Shown: positions 17,231 through 25,800 of the stretch, in pieces
Layout: each line of letters opens with the position of its first letter
Numbering within the stretch: position 1 is the first letter of the stretch
From: JACKJK01 sp046159835
GTDB lineage: Bacteria > Pseudomonadota > Alphaproteobacteria > Rhizobiales > Tepidamorphaceae
DNA length: 64,000 nt
Assembly (NCBI RefSeq): GCF_046159835.1
Contig: NZ_JBJXCY010000001.1
Coordinates: forward strand, 620,001-684,000
Direction of reading: 5' to 3'
Notes under the pieces: model-generated
Databases searched by the model: none
Seen by the model: only the letters and a program-made list of their open reading frames with translations
What the model was told of the DNA's origin: nothing
Position numbers and translations under genes: made by a program

Positions 17231-18604
17231 TCAGGAGGCGAGGTTCCCCGACATCGTCAGGTGCGGGTAGTCGTCGGTGCCGGAATCGATCAGGTCGCCG
17301 GTGATCGCCTCGTCGTGGTCGAACCCGGCGATTGCCGTCTTCGACTGGCCGCTCAGCACGTTGCCGCGCACCACGGTCGTGCCCGCACCGCGCACCACCG
17401 AAACAGCGATGCCGTATTCGCCCCCGCGCACCACGTTGTCGCTGGCGATGACGCCGCGCAGGTATCGCCCGTAGCCGAGCGAGATGCCGATCCACGGCGC
17501 GTTCTCCACCACGTTGGCGGAGACGATGGTGTCGGCCTCCACCGCGATGCCGATGCCGTGCGCCTGCGGTTCACCTTCCTTGCGCGCGGTGTCGCGGAAG
17601 AGGTCGCGCACCACGTTGCCGGTGACGGTCGCCATGCGCCCGCCCTCGTTGAAGTTGGTGACGGAAATGCCCGTCGACGCGCCTTCCACGATGTTGTCGG
17701 CAACCACCGCGCCGGTGAACCCGAATTCCACGAAGATGGCGGTCTCGCCGCTGCGGGTCGTCGCGTTGCCGACGATCTGGCAGTTGGAGCCGGCATTGTC
17801 GCGGATCGCCGACAGCGCGCAGTCGGTGATGCGGTTGTTGGCGATGATGACGTTGCCCGCGCGGTAGACGTTGATGCCGTTGCCGTACTGGCCGTTGCCG
17901 CCGGACCGGTTGCCGATGCGGGTGATGCGGTTGCCGGTGACGATGGTGCCGTCTTCGCCGGCTTCGCTGCGCCACACGAGGATGCCATTGTCGCCCATGT
18001 CGCGCACCTCGTTGCCGGTGATGCTTAGGCCCGCGCTGTCGGTTGCGAAGATCGCGCTGTCGAACCCTTTCTCGAACAGGTTGTCTTCGATCGTCCCGGC
18101 GCAGCCCGAAAGTTGCAGCAGGGCGCGTTCGCCCGCCGTGAAGCGGCACCCTGTTATGCGCAACCCGCTGGCCGAGCGAAACTGCACCGCGCCGCCGGGC
18201 TCGTCACCGCCCGCCAACTGCCCGTCGAAGGTGATGCCCGCAACGCTCACAGCCTGCGCGCCGGCCGTCGCGATGAGCGGAGCGGCACCGGTCCCCGTCA
18301 ACACCGTCTGGCCGCGTGCGCCGGCGAGGCTGCTGCCGTTGGGCAGGTTCAGCGCGGAAACCGGATAGACACCCGGCGGCAGGAACAGGGTCGCGCCGGT
18401 CGCGGCGGTCTGGGTCAGCGCGGCTGCAATCGCGGGCGCCTGGTCGCGGCCATTGTCGGCAACGATGCCGTAGGACGTCCCGTCTGCCATAGGCCCGGCC
18501 AGCGCGCGGTTTCCACCGCCCGCGATGGCAAGCCCGGCACCTGTGAGCGCAGCCAGCGCGCGGCGCCTGGCCAGGTCGGTCTGTGGGGTGTTGCGGCTCA
18601 TCAT
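17231..18604 (-). CDS. Tat-exported right-handed beta-helix repeat protein (TIGR03808-like)
   Basis: A 457-residue protein. The N-terminus has an ARRR twin-arginine motif (residues 12-15) followed by LAALTGAGLAIAGGG, a Tat signal. The mature chain is built of parallel beta-helix repeats (NosD/pectate-lyase-like) such as ITGNEVRDMGDNGILVW and VVADNIVEGASTGISV. This matches my memory of TIGR03808, a family of Tat-translocated repeat proteins found mainly in Rhizobiales; enzymatic function is unknown. Beta-helices of this type often bind or cleave polysaccharide. It stops 4 bp from the thiolase stop (convergent). Confidence 0.85.
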   Translation of the reverse strand: MMSRNTPQTDLARRRALAALTGAGLAIAGGGNRALAGPMADGTSYGIVADNGRDQAPAIAAALTQTAATGATLFLPPGVYPVSALNLPNGSSLAGARGQTVLTGTGAAPLIATAGAQAVSVAGITFDGQLAGGDEPGGAVQFRSASGLRITGCRFTAGERALLQLSGCAGTIEDNLFEKGFDSAIFATDSAGLSITGNEVRDMGDNGILVWRSEAGEDGTIVTGNRITRIGNRSGGNGQYGNGINVYRAGNVIIANNRITDCALSAIRDNAGSNCQIVGNATTRSGETAIFVEFGFTGAVVADNIVEGASTGISVTNFNEGGRMATVTGNVVRDLFRDTARKEGEPQAHGIGIAVEADTIVSANVVENAPWIGISLGYGRYLRGVIASDNVVRGGEYGIAVSVVRGAGTTVVRGNVLSGQSKTAIAGFDHDEAITGDLIDSGTDDYPHLTMSGNLAS

Positions 18605-18993
18605 TCGCGTCCTTGCGATCTGCGCTGCGGCGCATTCGATTCAACCTATACACGATGGCGCTTTCGCAGGGGCTGTTTCGCGCAAGGGAAATGCTCGAAG
18701 CTGTTGCCTCGCGCCTCACCAAGCCTAATTGTCAGCGTGCGGTTGGCGCTCAAACAGCCGCAACCGTTGAGACAGTTTGCGCGTCGACGCGACGAATTGC
18801 GTTTTCAAGCCGATTGCAGTCGGTGCGCAGCGACAATAACCTTGTGGCGCGGTGGCAGAACGATCCACCAGGACGCATGGACCGGACCTGCGGCAGGCAT
18901 TCAGCCCGTGCGCATGGCAACCGGCTGCGGCTGCCACCTTGGCGGCGGGGGCTTTCGCCGATCGCCCGGAACTAGACAGAGGACACTGAGGTC
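18605..18993. promoter_or_regulatory. Divergent intergenic region upstream of sodB
   Basis: About 390 bp with no credible gene. It should carry the promoters of sodB and of the beta-helix gene. A possible sodB promoter is TTGCAG at 18814-18819 with a 17-base spacer to TAACCT at 18837-18842, which is a weak match. An AGAGGA SD lies about ten bases before the sodB ATG. No metal-regulator box could be recognised with confidence. Confidence 0.3.
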
Positions 18994-19596
18994 ATGGCTT
19001 TTGAATTGCCCGATTTGCCGTATGCGTACGACGCGTTGTCGCCGTACATGTCGGCCGAAACACTCGAGTTTCATCACGACAAGCACCACAACACCTACGT
19101 GGAGACCGGCAACAAGCTGCTCGAGGAGTCTGACCTCAAGGGCAAGAGCCTCGAAGAGGTCGTGAAGGGCTCGCATGGCAAGAACCAGCCGCTCTTCAAC
19201 AATGCCGCGCAGCACTACAACCACCTGCACTTCTGGAACTGGATGAAGCCGAATGGCGGCGGTGACTCGCTGCCCGGTTCGCTGGAAAAGGCCGTCACGT
19301 CCGATATCGGTTCGTTCGACGAGTTCCGCGGCCAGTTCATCGAGGCCGGCAAGGGTCAGTTCGGCTCCGGCTGGTGCTGGCTCGCCGTCAAGGGCGGCAA
19401 GCTCAAGATCATGAAGACGCCGAACGGCGAGAACCCGCTGGTCAACGGCGCGACGCCGATCCTGGGTTGCGACGTGTGGGAGCACTCCTACTACATCGAT
19501 TACCGCAACCGCCGTCCGGACTACCTCGCGGCCTTCGTCGACCATCTGATCAACTGGGAATATGTCGAGGAACTGTACCGCAAGGCGACTGCCTGA
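18994..19596 (+). CDS. sodB: Superoxide dismutase [Fe]
   Basis: A 200-residue cytosolic Fe/Mn-family superoxide dismutase that converts superoxide to hydrogen peroxide and oxygen. The metal ligands are His27, His74, Asp160 and His164 (GCDVWEHSYY). Gln73 within FNNAAQHYNH is the residue that usually marks iron-specific enzymes. There is no signal peptide. The gene stands alone: divergent from the gene before and closed by a good hairpin terminator 27 bp after its stop. Length and motifs are complete. Confidence 0.97.
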   Translation: MAFELPDLPYAYDALSPYMSAETLEFHHDKHHNTYVETGNKLLEESDLKGKSLEEVVKGSHGKNQPLFNNAAQHYNHLHFWNWMKPNGGGDSLPGSLEKAVTSDIGSFDEFRGQFIEAGKGQFGSGWCWLAVKGGKLKIMKTPNGENPLVNGATPILGCDVWEHSYYIDYRNRRPDYLAAFVDHLINWEYVEELYRKATA

Positions 19597-19622
19597 CGCG
19601 GTTCCCGCCAGATCGAGACATC

Positions 19623-19656
19623 AAGGCGTCCGGGTTTCCCGGGCGCCTTTTCTTTT
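19623..19656 (+). terminator. Rho-independent terminator after sodB
   Basis: AAGGCG-T-CCGGG and CCCGG-G-CGCCTT form a stem closed by a TTT loop, and the right arm runs into TTTTCTTTT. It begins 27 bp after the sodB stop. Confidence 0.88.
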
Positions 19657-19761
19657 CCAGCCCATGCGCGCGACATGATGCGCATCAATTCATATTCGGC
19701 TATAAGAATATTATATGTCGTTTGCGCGGAGAGAGCTTCGCGCCGGCCAAGGAGGCTCCAC

Positions 19762-19971
19762 ATGACGAACAACATGGGCAATCTGGACCGTCTGGCACGT
19801 GCCGCCGTCGGCATCGTGCTGATCGGTTTCGCGATCTTCGGACCCGCCGACATCACGTGGAAGTGGATCGGCTATATCGGAATCATTCCGCTTGTCACGT
19901 CGGTCATCGGCTTCTGCCCGGCCTACACGCTTCTTGGCATTTCCACCTGCGAGCAGCGCACCGAGTCGTAG
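19762..19971 (+). CDS. DUF2892 (YgaP-like) two-helix inner membrane protein
   Basis: A 69-residue protein matching the DUF2892 pattern. A short polar lead (MTNNMGNLDRLARAAVG) precedes one helix (IVLIGFAIFGPADI), then a second hydrophobic stretch ending GFCPAYTLLGISTC. The paired cysteines in the GFCPAY and GISTC elements are the hallmark of this family, whose role is unknown; related segments are fused to rhodanese domains in YgaP. An AAGGAGG SD at 19749-19755 fixes the ATG at 19762. Confidence 0.88.
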   Translation: MTNNMGNLDRLARAAVGIVLIGFAIFGPADITWKWIGYIGIIPLVTSVIGFCPAYTLLGISTCEQRTES

Positions 19972-20059
19972 GGGCCGCGCGTTCCGTCCCACCGGTGTCT
20001 TCATGTCGAACCGGCCCATGCTAGCCTTCGCAAAATCGGTCGCGAAGGGCAGGTGAGCA

Positions 20060-20860
20060 ATGGCTGGCGAGCAGACAATCGGCATCATCGGTGGAACCGG
20101 GCAATTGGGCAGCGCCATTGCGCGCGGATGGCTTTCGTGCGGCGTGGTCGCGCCGGAACACTTGTGGATCGCCAACCGGTCCGGCGAGTCCGGCAGCCTT
20201 GCCGATCAGCCCGGCCTCCGGTTCACCTCGGACAATGCGGAACTCGTCGCGGCCTGCGACACGGTGCTGCTCAGCGTTCCTCCCGCGCAGTTTCACGATC
20301 TCTCAATAGAAGCGGCAGACACGCTCATCCTGTCGGTGATGGCCGGCGTCACGATTGCCGACATGAAAGAGCGGACAGGCGCACGGCGCGTCATTCGCGG
20401 CATGTCGAGCCCCGCTGCCTCCAGGCGGCTGGCCTATTCGCCCTGGTGTGCGGGGGAGGGCGCAACCGCGTCTGACCGGGAGACGGCCGCGATACTATAC
20501 GGCGCGTGCGGCACCGCCGATGAAGTGAGGGACGAATCCCACATCGACATCTTCACCGCGATCACCGGGCCGGTTCCGGGCTTCGTCGCCTACTTTGCGC
20601 GCTGCGTCAGCGAATATGCGACGGCGCGAGGTATCGCGCCGCAGATCGCAGATCGGGCCGTGCGGCAACTGTTCCTGGCTGGCGGCACCATCCTCGCCGA
20701 GGACGAGGCAACGGCCGGCGAACACGTGCGCGAGATGATCGATTATGCCGGCACCACCGCTGCCGGCTTGCTTGCCATGGATGCCTCGCTGCTTTCCCAA
20801 GCGGTCGCGGACGGTCTCGATGCGGCTGTCGAGCGGACACGCTCCATCGGAAAGGAGTGA
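20060..20860 (+). CDS. Pyrroline-5-carboxylate reductase-like NAD(P)-dependent protein
   Basis: A 266-residue member of the P5C reductase family. An N-terminal Rossmann domain begins TIGIIGGTGQLGSAIARGW, with the canonical GxGxxG partly altered to GGTGQLG. The C-terminal helical dimer domain carries FTAITGPVPGFVAYF and the conserved DYAGTTAAGL segment. True ProC proteins have a GSGPAY element where this has GPVPGF and GGTTxAGL where this has AGTTAAGL, so substrate may differ from P5C. It could act in proline synthesis or on a related imine. It stands alone on the strand. Confidence 0.82.
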   Translation: MAGEQTIGIIGGTGQLGSAIARGWLSCGVVAPEHLWIANRSGESGSLADQPGLRFTSDNAELVAACDTVLLSVPPAQFHDLSIEAADTLILSVMAGVTIADMKERTGARRVIRGMSSPAASRRLAYSPWCAGEGATASDRETAAILYGACGTADEVRDESHIDIFTAITGPVPGFVAYFARCVSEYATARGIAPQIADRAVRQLFLAGGTILAEDEATAGEHVREMIDYAGTTAAGLLAMDASLLSQAVADGLDAAVERTRSIGKE

Positions 20861-20870
20861 GATCGCAGCC

Positions 20871-21164
20871 TCAAGCCCGGCGGCAGTAGCTGTAGCGCGT
20901 CGAGTAGCTGTAGAGCCCTGTCATCGCGTTCAGCCAGGCTTCGCATTCCGCTTGGGAGCCGAAGCAGCGGGTTCCGGACCATGCGCGCGGGAAGCTTCCG
21001 CTGGGTGCCGTGCCGCTGTAGGTCCCGGCCCATCGCGCACCGGCCTGCTCGGATGCCGGCGTGCAGCGCACGCCCGCATGGCGCGGGTCGGACTGCGCCG
21101 GTGCAGCCAGCGTCGCGGCACCAAGCGCAATGGCTGCGAGCGGCAGGATCATGCGAATCGTCAT
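20871..21164 (-). CDS. Small secreted cysteine-containing protein, unknown
   Basis: A 97-residue protein with a Sec signal (MILPLAAIALGAATLAAPAQS). The mature part of about 70 residues has four cysteines (VRCTP, TRCFG, AECEAW and YSYCRR), enough for two disulfides, and several aromatic residues. No family was recognised. The AECEAWL segment resembles short cysteine-rich exported proteins common in rhizobia. It lies convergent to the reductase gene and 39 bp downstream of the aminotransferase gene. Confidence 0.65.
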   Translation of the reverse strand: MTIRMILPLAAIALGAATLAAPAQSDPRHAGVRCTPASEQAGARWAGTYSGTAPSGSFPRAWSGTRCFGSQAECEAWLNAMTGLYSYSTRYSYCRRA

Positions 21165-21203
21165 GGACGGAAAGCTAGGGCCCGAAAGCCCGCGCGCAAA
21201 GGC

Positions 21204-22058
21204 TCAGCCGTGTGCCCAGTCCCAGTAGAGCTGGCGTGCGCGCTCGTAGACCGGGCCTGGCTGCATGTGGTGGTCGTCGATCCGGTTGATCGGGCTGACC
21301 TTGAGATAGTTTCCGGTCGAGAACAGTTCGTCCGCTTCCAGCAACTCGCCATAGCCTATGGACCGCTCGTGGACGGAGACGCCGTCCTTGCGCAGCAGCG
21401 AGATAACCCGCTGGCGGGTGATGCCGTTGAGAAACGTTCCATTGGGGTAGGGCGTGTGGACCGCGCCATCCTTCACCATCATCAGGTTCGCGGTGGCGAG
21501 TTCGGCAACGTTCGATAGCGAGTCCAGCACCACCGCGTTGTTGAAGCCTTTCGCCTGCACCTCGCGCAGCGCGCGGCCCGAATTGGGGTAGAGGCAGGCG
21601 GCTTTGGCGTTGACCGGCGCGGTCTCGATCGTCGGGCGGCGGAACGAGCATCTCGTGACCGCGATGGGCTGCGGCTCCGGCATCTCGGCTTCGTACATGC
21701 ACAGGCAGAACTGGGTGGATTCCGCCAGCGGCGGGACGGAGACGTAGCCGCCTTCCTCGGCCCAGTACATCGGCTTGATGTAGAGCGCGGTTTCGCCGCC
21801 GAACTTCGACAGCCCTTCCTGCACAAGCTCGAGGATTTCGCCGGTCTGCATCGTGGCATTCAGCCCGAGCGCGCCAGCAGAATTCTGCACCCGCTCGCAA
21901 TGGCGGTCGAGGTCCGGCGTCACGCCTTCGAATGCGCGCGCACCGTCGAAGACGCACGATCCGAGCCAAAGCGCATGGGTGCGCGGGCCGACGATGCCGG
22001 GATTGCCTTCCAGCCACTCGCCCTTGAACCACGTCCACGTCTTCGTGTGCTGCGCCAT
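21204..22058 (-). CDS. Class IV PLP aminotransferase (branched-chain or D-amino acid type)
   Basis: A 284-residue fold-type IV PLP enzyme. The Schiff-base lysine is Lys152 in VNAKAACLYPNSGRA. The N-terminal HALWLGSCVFDGARAFEG and the later SNVAELATANLMMVKDG and FLNGITRQRVI are class signatures, the last pair binding PLP phosphate. Such proteins are usually annotated as branched-chain amino acid aminotransferase, but the family also includes D-alanine and (R)-amine transaminases, which cannot be told apart here without structure-based alignment. No ilv or leu genes are adjacent. Confidence 0.88.
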   Translation of the reverse strand: MAQHTKTWTWFKGEWLEGNPGIVGPRTHALWLGSCVFDGARAFEGVTPDLDRHCERVQNSAGALGLNATMQTGEILELVQEGLSKFGGETALYIKPMYWAEEGGYVSVPPLAESTQFCLCMYEAEMPEPQPIAVTRCSFRRPTIETAPVNAKAACLYPNSGRALREVQAKGFNNAVVLDSLSNVAELATANLMMVKDGAVHTPYPNGTFLNGITRQRVISLLRKDGVSVHERSIGYGELLEADELFSTGNYLKVSPINRIDDHHMQPGPVYERARQLYWDWAHG

Positions 22059-22326
22059 CGCGTCTTCTCCCGCACGCGTTTCCCTTGGCGCCTATCCAAC
22101 GGCTGCACGCTGGCCCGGTCAACCGTCGAGCGCGCAGGGCAGCCGCGACACGCGCGCTTTGCTGCGCCTGCGAACGCGCCATACGAATTTGTGAGTTGCG
22201 CCCGCGCGCGAGGTGTCCACGATGGCAGAAGCGACGCAAGTCGCGGGTAGGCTGGCGTGCATGGCGCATGGCGGTCGCCTGCTCATGTGCCGCGCCAATT
22301 CGATCACGCAGAGGATAACCCCCACC

Positions 22327-22776
22327 ATGATCCGCAACCTGACCCTTCTCGCCACGGCCGGCATCCTCGCCGGCGGAATTGCCGCCGCCGCTGCAAGCGA
22401 TGACCCCATCGCCGACCGGCAGATGATGATGAAGAACACGGGCGCTGCCATCGGCACGCTGGCGAAGATGGCGAAGGGCGAGATGGAATTCGACGCGACC
22501 GCTGCCAACCTCGCCGTGCGCACCATGAACAACGCGGCCATTGGCTTCGTGCACCTCTTCCCCGAGGATTCCATGGAAGGCGGCGACACCGAGGCCGGAC
22601 CGAAGATCTGGGAAGACATGGCAGGCTTCGTCGAAAAGGCGCGCGCCATGGAGACGGTCACGGCCGATGCCATCGCGTTCCCGGCGGAGTCGCTGGACGA
22701 CGTGAAGGAACAGCTCGGCAAGATCGGCGGCACCTGCAAGGCCTGCCACGACGACTACCGCGTGAAGAAGAGCTGA
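22327..22776 (+). CDS. Cytochrome c' (class II c-type cytochrome)
   Basis: A 149-residue periplasmic haem protein. A Sec signal covers about residues 1-23. The mature part is four-helical, and the single haem motif CKACH (residues 137-141) lies at the very C-terminus, the defining feature of class II cytochromes c. Members bind NO and CO and can protect against nitrosative stress, or serve as electron carriers. The ATG at 22327 has an AGAGG SD nine bases upstream; longer in-frame starts would put extra sequence ahead of the signal peptide. The diheme cytochrome follows 44 bp later. Confidence 0.9.
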   Translation: MIRNLTLLATAGILAGGIAAAAASDDPIADRQMMMKNTGAAIGTLAKMAKGEMEFDATAANLAVRTMNNAAIGFVHLFPEDSMEGGDTEAGPKIWEDMAGFVEKARAMETVTADAIAFPAESLDDVKEQLGKIGGTCKACHDDYRVKKS

Positions 22777-22820
22777 CCTGACAGCTTGACAGGCATGGCC
22801 GGCACCGGAAGGCTGGCGGA

Positions 22821-23735
22821 ATGAAAACGCTGGTTCGCATGATCGTTCTGCTGGCCCTAATTGGCGCCGGCCTGTTCTGGTATCTCTCCGAGCCGACACG
22901 GCTCTCCGCGCTGCCAGCCGACCTCAACGGCTACACGGCGGACGTCGAAAACGGCGAACGCATCTTCTACGCGGGCGGGTGTTCCTCCTGTCACGCAGCG
23001 CCTGAGGCCGAGAACAAGACCGAACTGCCCGGCGGGGTCCGCCTCGCCAGCGATTTCGGAACGTTCATCGCGCCCAACATCTCGCCCCACCCGCAGGACG
23101 GCATCGGGTCGTGGAGCACGCTCGACTTCATCAATGCTATGCACTATGGCGCGTCGCCCGGCGGCAGCCACTACTACCCGGCCTTCCCCTACACCTCGTA
23201 CCAGCGGATGCGCCTTGAGGATCTCGTCGACCTGAAGGTCTATCTCGACACGCTGCCGCAGGTCGCGGGCAAGGCCCCCGACCACGAAGTCGGATTCCCC
23301 TTCAACGTGCGGCGCGGACTTGGCCTGTGGAAGCTGCTCTACCTGGACGGCGAGCGGTTCGAGCCGGACCCGGATGCCAGCGACGAGATCAATCGCGGTG
23401 CCTATCTCGTGACCGGGCCGGGACACTGCGGCGAGTGCCACACCCCGCGTGACTTCATCGGGGGCTTGCGCCGTTCACAGTGGCTGGCCGGCGCGCCGAA
23501 CCCGGAAGGCAAGGGCATCATCCCCAACATCACCCCGCACGAGCAGGGCATCGGCTCGTGGTTGGCGGAGGATATCGCCTACGCGCTGGAATCGGGCTTC
23601 ACGCCCGACTACGACACGCTCGGCGGGTCCATGGGGGCCGTGGTCGGCAACACGGCGAAACTGCCGGCGGAAGACCGCGCGGCGATGGCGGCATACCTCA
23701 AGTCCATCCCGGCGCTGCCGAACGGATTTCAGTGA
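22821..23735 (+). CDS. Membrane-anchored diheme cytochrome c
   Basis: A 304-residue protein with an N-terminal anchor or signal (LVRMIVLLALIGAGLFWYL) and two haem-binding motifs, CSSCH near residue 55 and CGECH near 205, each followed by a class I cytochrome c domain. IAPNISPHPQDGIGSW and IIPNITPHEQGIGSWL are repeated between the domains, a pattern of the cytochrome subunits of membrane alcohol/gluconate-type dehydrogenases. No dehydrogenase subunit is adjacent, so it may be a general periplasmic electron carrier, perhaps together with cytochrome c'. Its stop abuts the convergent small zinc-ribbon gene. Confidence 0.9.
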   Translation: MKTLVRMIVLLALIGAGLFWYLSEPTRLSALPADLNGYTADVENGERIFYAGGCSSCHAAPEAENKTELPGGVRLASDFGTFIAPNISPHPQDGIGSWSTLDFINAMHYGASPGGSHYYPAFPYTSYQRMRLEDLVDLKVYLDTLPQVAGKAPDHEVGFPFNVRRGLGLWKLLYLDGERFEPDPDASDEINRGAYLVTGPGHCGECHTPRDFIGGLRRSQWLAGAPNPEGKGIIPNITPHEQGIGSWLAEDIAYALESGFTPDYDTLGGSMGAVVGNTAKLPAEDRAAMAAYLKSIPALPNGFQ

Positions 23736-23963
23736 TCAAAACTTATTTTTATGACGCAGTGATCTTGTGACCGACTTGGTCTGACCACACTGAGCGCAAA
23801 CGTCCTTATTGCGAGCAAAATCAGTCGTTAGTGCCAACGCTCGCGCGATTGGATTTATTTGCTGCCGTGGGCTGACGTCTGCACCTTCCGACAAGCAATC
23901 ATCGCAGATTGGATTGGGAGTTCTGCTGACAAGAAAATCATAAATTCTTTCGTGGTTATCCAT
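23736..23963 (-). CDS. Small zinc-ribbon-like protein, AT-rich gene
   Basis: A 75-residue protein with two CxxC pairs, CDDC (about residues 20-23) and CAQC (about 56-59), spaced as in a zinc ribbon or zinc finger. The stretch NHERIYDFLV and PRQQINPIARAL look like short helices, so a small DNA- or protein-binding module is plausible. The coding sequence is clearly more AT-rich than its neighbours and uses codons they avoid, which suggests horizontal transfer. Its stop codon directly abuts the convergent cytochrome gene. Confidence 0.6.
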   Translation of the reverse strand: MDNHERIYDFLVSRTPNPICDDCLSEGADVSPRQQINPIARALALTTDFARNKDVCAQCGQTKSVTRSLRHKNKF

Positions 23964-24002
23964 TTTAGATTTGCCCTGCGGTTTCCATGGCCCTGCAATA
24001 TC

Positions 24003-24410
24003 TTAAACCCGCAGGTAGGTCGCAGCCAGGCACAGCACCACGATGGCCGTCAGCAGGTGGCGCAGGTTCATCCACCATGGCGGCGTCAGGCCCCAGCGGC
24101 TGAACAGCCAGTCGAGGCCGAGCAGGCCGAGGAAACCGATGACGAGGTTGGCGGAGGCTGCATGTGCCCCGCCGCCGGTGGTGAAGAAGGCCCACAGGGC
24201 CGGCAGCACCGACAGGGCATAGGCAAGCGTCGCCCGCCGCCCGTCAGCCTTGGTGGCAAATCCCCAAAGCACGCCGGACATGAAGGCGAGGATCACCGCG
24301 CCGTAGAACAGCTGCACATACGGCCCGACGAACCGCCCGCCGCCGCGCGGCGAGTTGCGGATTGCCGGACCGCTCAGCCTTTGGCCAGTTCGTCGATGAT
24401 CCGCACCCAT
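24003..24410 (-). pseudogene. DUF3429 membrane protein, N-terminus apparently missing
   Basis: The downstream part is a good DUF3429 membrane protein: RFVGPYVQLFYGAVILAFMS, then GYALSV-like YALSVLPALWAFF, LVIGFLGLLGLDWLFSRWG and LLTAIVVLCLAATYL, giving four hydrophobic segments. Family members normally begin with one more helix (a GLAGLIPF-type segment) about 35-40 residues upstream. Here the same frame upstream runs into the 3' end of the M20 peptidase gene and contains no such helix. Possible starts are an ATG at 24410 inside the peptidase gene, or a GTG near the first helix. It may be a truncated remnant or a shortened functional gene. Confidence 0.6.
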
Positions 24411-25771
24411 GAGCGGATGCCCTTGTGGAAGCTCTTGAGGTTGTACTTCTCGTTGGGCGAGTGGATCGCGTCGTCCTCGAGCGCGAAGCCGACGAGAAGC
24501 GTGTCCATGCCGAGCGCGCGCTTGAAATCGCCGACGATGGGGATGGAGCCGCCCATGCCGATCAGCACTGCGTCCTTGTCCCACTCGGCTTTCAGTGCCT
24601 CGCGTGCTGCGGAAAGGTGCGGGCTGTCGAGCGGCAGCTCCAGCGCCGGCGAGCCGCCGCCGTCTGCGGAGAATTCGACCTTGCAGTCAGCCGGGATCAG
24701 CGCGCGCACATGGGCGCGGAAGGCCTCCAGCAGCTTAGCCGGGTCCTGCTCGCCAACGAGGCGGAACGTGAACTTGGCGCTGGCAAGGGACGGGATCACC
24801 GTCTTGGAGCCGACGCCGGTATAACCGCCATTGATGCCGTTGACCTCGATGGTCGGCTGCGCCCACAGCAGTTCCAGCGCGCTGCGGCCCTTCTCACCCG
24901 ACGGGATCGACAGGCCCACGTCGCCGAGGAAGGCTTTCTCGTCGAAGCCGAGGCCGTCCCACTGCGCCCGGATTTCCGGCTCGAGATCCTTCACGCCCTC
25001 GTAGAAGCCCGGCACGGTTATACGCCCGTTCTCGTCGTGCAGCGAGGCGATGACCTTGGCCAGCACGCGGATGGGGTTCATGGCCGCGCCGCCATAGTGG
25101 CCGGAATGCAGGTCGCGGCTCGGCCCGGTGATGAAAACCTCGTCATGCACCAGCCCGCGCAGTCGGGTGGAGATGGCGGGCGTATCGGCATCCCACATGC
25201 CGGTATCGCACACGAGCGCGACATCGGCGTTCAGCTCATCCTTGTTCTCAGCAAAGAACGGGCCGACGCTCTTGGAACCGGACTCTTCCTCGCCTTCCAG
25301 CAGGATCGTGACGGGGATCGGCAACTCGCCGTGCACCGCCATGTAGGCGCGCGCCGCCTCGATGAAGGTCATCAGCTGGCCCTTGTCGTCGGACGAGCCG
25401 CGCGCGACGATCTGCTTGCCGTTCGCACCTTCCTTCACAACCGGCTCGAACGGTCCGCTCGTCCACTTCTCCAGCGGGTCCGGCGGCTGCACGTCGTAAT
25501 GGCCGTAGAACAGGATGTGCGGGCCAGCGCCGGTGCCGGGCTTCGGCCCGCCGTGGGCGACCACCATCGGCAGGCCGATGGTCTTGCGGCGCGAGGCATC
25601 GAAGCCGATGGAGTTCAGGTCCGCGACGAGATGATCGGCGCAGGCGATGCAATCGTCCGCATAGGCCGGGTCGGTGGAAATCGACGGAATGCGCAGCAGC
25701 GAAAACAGCCGCTCCAGCGCGTTGTCGATATCGGCGTCGACTTGGTCGAGGACGGGTTTGGTGTCGGACAT
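24374..25771 (-). CDS. M20-family metallopeptidase (dipeptidase/ArgE-DapE type)
   Basis: A 465-residue cytosolic zinc hydrolase. Metal ligands of the M20 family are visible: His91 and Asp93 in FYGHYDVQPPDP, Asp128/129 in GSSDDKGQ, and the catalytic/ligand pair in LLEGEEESGS. A dimerisation (lid) domain follows in the middle, and the final His ligand region is MGGSIPIVGDF. Most close relatives are annotated as dipeptidases of the CNDP/PepV kind, with broad specificity. The gene follows the HerA-like ATPase by 29 bp and overlaps the DUF3429 remnant. Confidence 0.93.
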   Translation of the reverse strand: MSDTKPVLDQVDADIDNALERLFSLLRIPSISTDPAYADDCIACADHLVADLNSIGFDASRRKTIGLPMVVAHGGPKPGTGAGPHILFYGHYDVQPPDPLEKWTSGPFEPVVKEGANGKQIVARGSSDDKGQLMTFIEAARAYMAVHGELPIPVTILLEGEEESGSKSVGPFFAENKDELNADVALVCDTGMWDADTPAISTRLRGLVHDEVFITGPSRDLHSGHYGGAAMNPIRVLAKVIASLHDENGRITVPGFYEGVKDLEPEIRAQWDGLGFDEKAFLGDVGLSIPSGEKGRSALELLWAQPTIEVNGINGGYTGVGSKTVIPSLASAKFTFRLVGEQDPAKLLEAFRAHVRALIPADCKVEFSADGGGSPALELPLDSPHLSAAREALKAEWDKDAVLIGMGGSIPIVGDFKRALGMDTLLVGFALEDDAIHSPNEKYNLKSFHKGIRSWVRIIDELAKG

Positions 25772-25800
25772 GAAGCTCTCCAGGGGGGAATGGATTGGCG

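Noticed and set aside
18583..18975. Plus-strand frame of 130 codons upstream of sodB
   Set aside because: It begins inside the opposite beta-helix gene, has no SD and no domain; codon pattern is not coding-like.
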